A DNA stretch of 64,000 nucleotides from Eulemur rufifrons. Lineage: Eukaryota; Chordata; Mammalia; Primates; Lemuridae. Shown in pieces: positions 58,890 to 64,000 of this stretch. The stretch spans positions 1,835,501-1,899,500 of the forward strand of contig NC_090985.1 of NCBI RefSeq assembly GCF_041146395.1, read 5' to 3'. Below the pieces are notes generated by a model, which did no database searches, was not told the DNA's origin, and saw only the letters and a program-made list of their open reading frames with translations. Position 1 is the first letter of the stretch. Each line of letters starts with the position of its first letter. The position numbers and the translations under genes are program-made.

Positions 58890-59400
58890 CCCTAGCGCAG
58901 ATTCAGAAGCGGAGACTGCGCGGTGGGCTTCGCTCTCTCAAGGGGAGCCTCCCCCAGGCCAAGTGAGAGGCCTTGCGAGAACCCCGCGGGGAGCCCGGCG
59001 TACCTGCAGAAAGGAGAGCCTGATGCTTTGCTTCTCCGGGGCGCGCTCGCTGCGCTGTCCAGCTGCGGCTGGCGCTGGGGCTGAGGGTGTCTGAGAGCCT
59101 GTCTTCCACGCCGGCCGGGGGAGGTGGAGGCAGAGGTGCCTCTAGCCCGGGGGCGACTCAAGGTGCCGGCGGGGGCTGCCGCGGTGCCTGGAGGATGGGG
59201 CGGCCCCTGGGTGGACGCGCTTCCTCCTTCCGGCTGGGCAAGGGTGTGCCCGGCTTCCCGCGGGCCGAGCGCACGTTGTGGAGGTTGGCGCAGCCCCAGT
59301 GCCAGCTGGTCTGAAGGGGCCCGGCGCAAAGGCCTGCCCGCCCAGGGACTGCGGCCGGAGGAGGCCAGAGGGCGCCCGCAAAGGCAGGGGCGAAGGAGGA
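58890..59400. promoter_or_regulatory. CpG-island-like segment
   Basis: By hand count there are about 11 CpG in 58981-59100 and about 20 in 59101-59300, with G+C near 70%. The observed/expected ratio is roughly 0.75-0.8. It lies about 12.7 kb past the CEMIP 3' end. It could be an unannotated promoter, an orphan island or just GC-rich DNA; no attached exon was recognised. Confidence 0.4.
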
Positions 59401-60608
59401 AGGGCTTCCCCGGTTTCAGCTAAACCCGTGTTGCTCAGATCAAAGCAGGTGAGGCGGAGTCTTGAATAATCCCACGACACATCCCATGCCACAGAGCCAG
59501 CATCCGCACGCCCGCCGCAGCAGGCGGTGCGCACAGACCCTCTGTTGACAATGACACAGATGACTGACGACCTTTTAACCCCTTTTCCTGCAATCCTTCC
59601 CTCTGTGCCCCGTGGGAGCCACACGCAGGAGCGGGGCCACCGCCGTGGGGCGGGGAGGCCAGGCGGGAGGAGGGACAGAACAGCCAGGCCCCGCTCTCTC
59701 CTGCAGGTGCTCACGGAGACCACGGAGACGGGGTGTGCCGGTCGGCTGGCGGGATGGCGGGCGGGGAGCCCCAGTGTGATGTGTACGCCCTTCCCGCCCA
59801 CGGTGCAAACTCCAGCCCACGCCCGCGTGGAGCTGCAGTGGTTTGACAGCCGGCTGCAAACTTCTGTCTACTTGACAGTCGGTTTTCACAGGCTGGTCCC
59901 AGCCAGCGCGCCGGGCACAAGGCACAGGCACAGGCGGGGGCAGCCAGGGCCGCAGGCAGCGCTGACGAAACACAACTCCCCCCGGTTTGTGCCCCGCACG
60001 TGGGCGCCCAACCCACCGACCAACCGCGCAGAGCAGGGCGAGGAGGGCAAGGACGCACACAACCTTGGGAAGAATCAAGCCACTAAAATGAACTTCTGCT
60101 TATTTGTGTCTTTTCAATGGATTAGCACATTGTAGACGGAAAACACTCAATATTTGTTTGAATAACGACACAATGTTGGGATGGAGAATGCGTTCCTAAA
60201 CAAAGCACCAAAAATAAACATCATCAAAATTGGTTGATATGACGACATAAAAGTATTAAAATTCTAAATAATATTGAAAGCAAATAAACTGAGGAAATGA
60301 GTTTAAAATATATATCCCAGATTTTAAAAATCGGTGCTTTGCATGTCTGGTCATCTTCTGTTGGCCCCCAGATTGCTCCTGCACCTTCCCCACCCTGCTC
60401 GGTGGCCCCGGAGGCGATGTGAGTCCAGTCGCAGGCCCCTGGCCCTCTGCTCCCTGTTGGGCTTGGCCGATCGGGAGCACCTTCGAGAGATGGAGGAGGA
60501 AGGAGAGTTCTGGGCTGGGGAGTTAGTGTCACCACCTCCGGTCGTGCTGTCGCCCTGGGTTGGCTCTGTCTCTCCAAGGAAGACAGAGCTTTGGTCAAAG
60601 TCTTCTGC

Positions 60609-60921
60609 TTTTTTTATTTTCTTTTAGACAGGGTCTTGCTCTGTCACCCAGGCTAGAGTGCAGTGGCAGAATCATAGCTCACTGCACCCTCCAAACCTCC
60701 AACTTCTGGGCTCAAGGGATCCTCCTGCCTCAGCCTCCCAAGTAGCTGGGACTACAGGCACGTGCCACCACACCCAGTTAATTTCTTTTTTAAAATTTTT
60801 TTGTAGAGACAGGGTCTCACAATGTTGCCCAGGCTGGTCTTGAACGTCTGGACTCGAGCAGTCCTCTCACCTCAGCCTCCCAAAGTGCTGGGATTACAGC
60901 CGTGAGCCGCCGTGCCCAGCC
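60609..60921 (-). mobile_element. Old Alu element (AluJ-like), antisense
   Basis: On the + strand it reads 'gacagggtcttgctctgtca' CCCAGGCTAGAGTGCAGTGG, then CCTCAGCCTCCCAAGTAGCTGG, and ends with 'tgggattacagccgtgagcc' GCCGTGCCCAGCC. A T-rich head at 60609-60625 is the reversed tail. No target-site duplication is obvious. Confidence 0.92.
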
Positions 60922-61224
60922 AAGGGCCCTCCCTGTAACTCTCTCTCCCCGGTCGGTGTTGCCAGGCCTGCGGGTGATAACTGCTCCCCACTTTTGCAAG
61001 CCCGGCGCCATAGCACTACTCCTCGTTGGGTCCCTAAACTCTATGCACACAATTTGCAAATGGTCCCAACACTAATGCTCCTTAAATGCCATTTCTGTCC
61101 AGCTGCGACTCTACTGATGTTTTACATATGAGAAGATCTTACAAAGCAGTAAGGAACAAAAAAAAAAAAAAAAGAAAGAAAAAAAGAAAAAAGAAAACAC
61201 CAAAAAGAAAATAAAAAGTGTCCA

Positions 61225-62410
61225 ATTTACATAAGAAAAAATATAAATGGCAAAAGGTATATTTAAAAATCCAACCTTGTTGGCAATTAGAAGATGCAAA
61301 TTGAAACAATAGCGAGATGACATTATTCACCTGTTAAACTGGAAGATATTAATAAGGACGGTGAAGGACAAGAAGAAATGGACACTCTCAGACAATGATG
61401 CTAGAAGAATAATCTGGTACAATGTTTCTATAAGGCATTTAGTATTATGTAAAAATGATTGCAAAATGTATTCAGACTTTGGCTCCAAAATTCTAAGAAT
61501 TTATCCTAAAGAAAGAGCTAAAGAACTGCATAAGGATATTCCCTGTGGCATTTTATGATAATGAAAACTGTGCTTTAACAACACAGGCAACAATCAGAAA
61601 TTGGTTAAATAGGCCGGGCGCGGTGGCTCACGCCTGTAATCCTAGCACTCTGGGAGGCCGAGGCGGGTGGATCGCTCGAGGTCAGGAGTTCGAGACCAGC
61701 CTGAGCAAGAGCGAGACCCCGTCTCTACTAAAAATAGAAAGACATTATATGGACAACTAAAAATCTATATAGAAAAAATTAGCCGGGCATAGTGGCGCAT
61801 GCCTGTAGTCCCAGCTACTCGGGAGGCTGAGGCAGTAGGATCGCTTAAGCCGAGGAGTCTGAGGTTGCTGTGAGCTAGGCTGACGCCACGGCACTCACTC
61901 TAGCCCGGGCAACAAAGTGAGACTCTGTCTCAACAAAAAAAAAAAAAAAAAAAGAAATTGGTTAAATAAACTGAGGTATGTCCCCCTTCCCAAAATAAAG
62001 ATGAAAAATGATCATTGAAATGTTGATGATTATTAAGGCTGGGCGATAAGGAATGGGAGTCCTTTCTACCACTCACTGTATTCTTTCTGTGTACACTTAG
62101 AATATTTCCATGATAAAATGTTTTGGAAAATTAGAAATAGCCATTTTAGAAAATATTTAGCATTACAAATCAAGGGCCTTAAAAATAGTCATTTTCTTTG
62201 ACCTACTAGTTACATATCTGGGAATTTAGCCTAATGACATCAAGCTTAGGTATAAAGATGCTCATTGTGGCACAATTTACAATCATTCGACAGGCTCAAA
62301 AACCCCACACGTCACCCCCACGGGAATGACTAAATAAATTATGGTCCCATGTGACGAACTGTAATACCTCATCAAAATAATATTTGTAAAGGGTCTGTAA
62401 TCATAAACTA
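61225..62410 (+). mobile_element. AT-rich LINE-like remnant, interrupted by an Alu
   Basis: 'agatgacattattcacctgt', 'gaatttatcctaaagaaaga', 'ttggttaaataaactgaggt' and, further right, 'gggaatttagcctaatgaca' and 'gactaaataaattatggtcc' have the order and wording of an old L1-like 3' end; the second set may be another fragment. No reverse transcriptase frame remains. Family not assigned. Confidence 0.5.
61612..61952 (+). mobile_element. Alu element, strepsirrhine type, 16-bp perfect target-site duplication
   Basis: Starts GGCCGGGCGCGGTGGCTCAC, has 'ctgagcaagagcgagacccc', the linker 'aaaaatctatatagaaaaaa', 'gtgagctaggctgacgccac' and a pure A tail. The duplication AGAAATTGGTTAAATA lies at 61596-61611 and 61953-61968. 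The intact tail and perfect duplication mark it as the youngest Alu in the window. It is inserted in the LINE-like remnant. Confidence 0.97.
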
Positions 62411-62527
62411 CTCATCTGCAGAGTCAGTTACAGAGGCTCTGTGGGTTTCTGAAGTCGCAGAATGTCACAGAGGGAAAGACCTGGGAGCTCCACTGGCCCA
62501 GCATTCCCCACGCTAGGGGCATTGACC

Positions 62528-62738
62528 CATGTGCACACACAGGCCCACACACGCGTGCACACACAGGCACACACACGCGTGCACACACAGGCACACACAC
62601 GTGTGCACACACAGGCACACACACACGCATGCACACACAGGCACACACACAGGCACACACAGGCCCACACACGCGTGCACACACAGGCACACACACGCGT
62701 GCACACACAGGCACACACAGGCACACACACGCACACGC
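62528..62738. repeat. CACACACAGGCACACACACG minisatellite, ~24-bp unit
   Basis: Units of GTGCACACACAGGCACACAC plus ACGC, with CCCACACACGC and CATGCACA variants, about eight copies in 210 bp. The Cys-Val repeat frame on the other strand is a by-product. Confidence 0.92.
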
Positions 62739-64000
62739 CAAGCTCCCACCGCTCTTGCTGCCCGCTGCCGCAGCCTCCAGGCCAGCCTCCCTCTGCGCCC
62801 GTCCGTGCTGCTCCAATCCCGGCTTAGTGGCCACTTGCTCCAGGAAGCTTCCTTGGCCTCCCTGGGAACATCCCTGTCACAGGCTTCTTAGCTCTGCACG
62901 CTGTGGCCATTACACGTTGGGTCCCGTTTCTATGTGACTCACTCCCTCTTCCCTTTGCCCAGAGCCCGTGCCCCTCCCTCCTGGTTCTACATCTCCAAAG
63001 CCCAAAGAAACCGGCTTCAAGTGGCAGACTCCGTGGTTAAACTCCTTTGGGACATGCCGGCCTGTTCCACGCGAGGCCCACAGAGGAAATACAGTCAGGA
63101 CATACATTCATTAGAAATTAGAAGTAGGAACCCCCGAGGAGTTCTAACAGAGAGGCAAAGATCCCAGGGAATTTGTAAGGAAGTTACTATCCTAGGGGAG
63201 ACAGGGACCTCCTTTGTGTTGGAATAAGGGTCCCTCTTGTCCTGTTCCTTCCAGACCCTGGCATGTAAATGCCAGGCCTGGCAGGCCTTGTCACCCCTGT
63301 TTACAGAAGAGGTGAGGCCCAGAGGCATTAAGTACGGCACTCAAAGTCATGCAGCTGGGGGCTGAGGCGGGAGGCCTGGATCAAAGAGGCCCCAGTGTTT
63401 CCAGACCCTGGCTGAAGCCCTCGCTCCCGGGAAGAATGCAGGCTGGCCTGGGCCAGAGATGCAAAGCAGACCAGATGTCCCCGGGCATGCCTGACATTCC
63501 ACCAACGCAGCCCTCCTTGCTTGAGAGCTGCCCAACTCTAGGCCCCCAATTCACTGGGTCTGAAACTTCCCCGTGGAAACTTCAGCAGACTTCTCTGGAG
63601 AAAAAAAAATATTGCTCTAGGTTTGCCAGGGAACTGTGCTCTAATATTTAAAACTCCTGCAAGTTGGGCTGCTCAGATCCAGTGTGACAGAAAGTCCAGG
63701 TTTGAGTGGATTCAATAAGAACTACGGAGAAGTTACTAAGTGGCCCCAGCTACAAGCTCAGATTTTCCAACATGCTGGACCAAGTGGAAAGGACTCTTTC
63801 TGGCTTGTGACACTTGGGTGGGACCTCCTGAAATCTGCCCACCAGAAATTCCCTTGTCCCGGGAAACCACACAGCCAGCCTGCAATCCCATCCTGGACTC
63901 TGGCAGCCCTGCCCTGGTCGGCCCCTTTCAGGGTGAGCCACCTCGCCTACGAGTGGGGTCCCCGGCCACGCGGGCATCTGCGAGTAGAGCGCGAGGTGCT
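62739..64000. other. Intergenic, no gene recognised
   Basis: Mixed-composition unique sequence up to the window end, with no recognised exon or transposon. Part of 63250-63360 has MIR-like wording ('tttacagaagaggtgaggcc', 'cactcaaagtcatgcagctg'), too short to call. Confidence 0.5.

Larger units (their letters stand above)
57538..60608. other. Intergenic, CpG-island-like patch inside, no gene recognised
   Basis: Includes a (CA)n tract at 57859-57884, an AT-rich patch at 58290-58420, the CpG-rich stretch at 58890-59400, and AT-rich unique sequence at 60070-60340. No coding exon was recognised on either strand. Confidence 0.6.

Noticed and set aside
61225..62410. Intact LINE or endogenous retrovirus coding capacity
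   Set aside because: No reverse transcriptase, gag-like or env-like frame was seen, only AT-rich 3'-end wording.
46263..64000. MESD, the expected downstream neighbour, on the - strand
   Set aside because: I looked for its conserved coding phrases among the open frames and found none. Its untranslated region could still extend in here unseen.

Overview
The window is nuclear DNA from a mammal, most likely a strepsirrhine primate (lemur, loris or galago group). Single-copy coding sequence is split into exons with GT-AG introns. Ancient MIR, L2 and MER3 remnants are scattered through it. Several Alu elements carry strepsirrhine-type signatures: 'ctgagcaagagcgagac' in the left arm, 'gtgagctaggctgacgcc' in the right arm, and an A/T-rich linker ending in 'tatatagaaaaattagccgggc'. 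Two of them still have perfect target-site duplications. The DNA is GC-rich and unusually full of minisatellites.

The only protein-coding gene I can support is the 3' two-thirds of CEMIP (KIAA1199/HYBID) on the + strand. It encodes a secreted or ER-associated hyaluronan-binding protein needed for hyaluronan depolymerisation. Eighteen coding exons lie between 8059 and 43697. Every exon junction keeps frame. They encode 891 residues and a stop, which correspond to human residues 471-1361 with no net insertion or deletion. Landmarks fall where expected: His783 in exon G, position 1109 in exon M, Pro1169 in exon N, and the basic C-terminus. The signal peptide, the G8 domain and the first GG-type lectin domain lie upstream of the window.

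Layout: 1-8058 is the 3' part of an intron with three tandem-repeat arrays. 8059-9094 holds exons A and B. 9095-18478 is a 9.4-kb intron with a 1.26-kb CA/CTGCAGTGTGGA array. 18479-43697 holds exons C to R, with introns from 78 bp to 3.0 kb. About 43698-46260 is the 3' UTR, ending at an AU-rich element and a variant poly(A) hexamer. 46860-54180 is a 7.3-kb array of about 138 copies of a 53-bp purine-rich minisatellite with higher-order duplications. 54180-64000 is intergenic, with a CpG-island-like patch, three Alus and a LINE-like AT-rich segment.

I found no bacterial, phage, CRISPR or retroviral coding system. The least ordinary structure is the large downstream minisatellite. Its second half is a collinear duplicate of the first half, minus about 11 units, and each unit carries a near-palindromic CAGGTSACCTG core. 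Its functional meaning is open.
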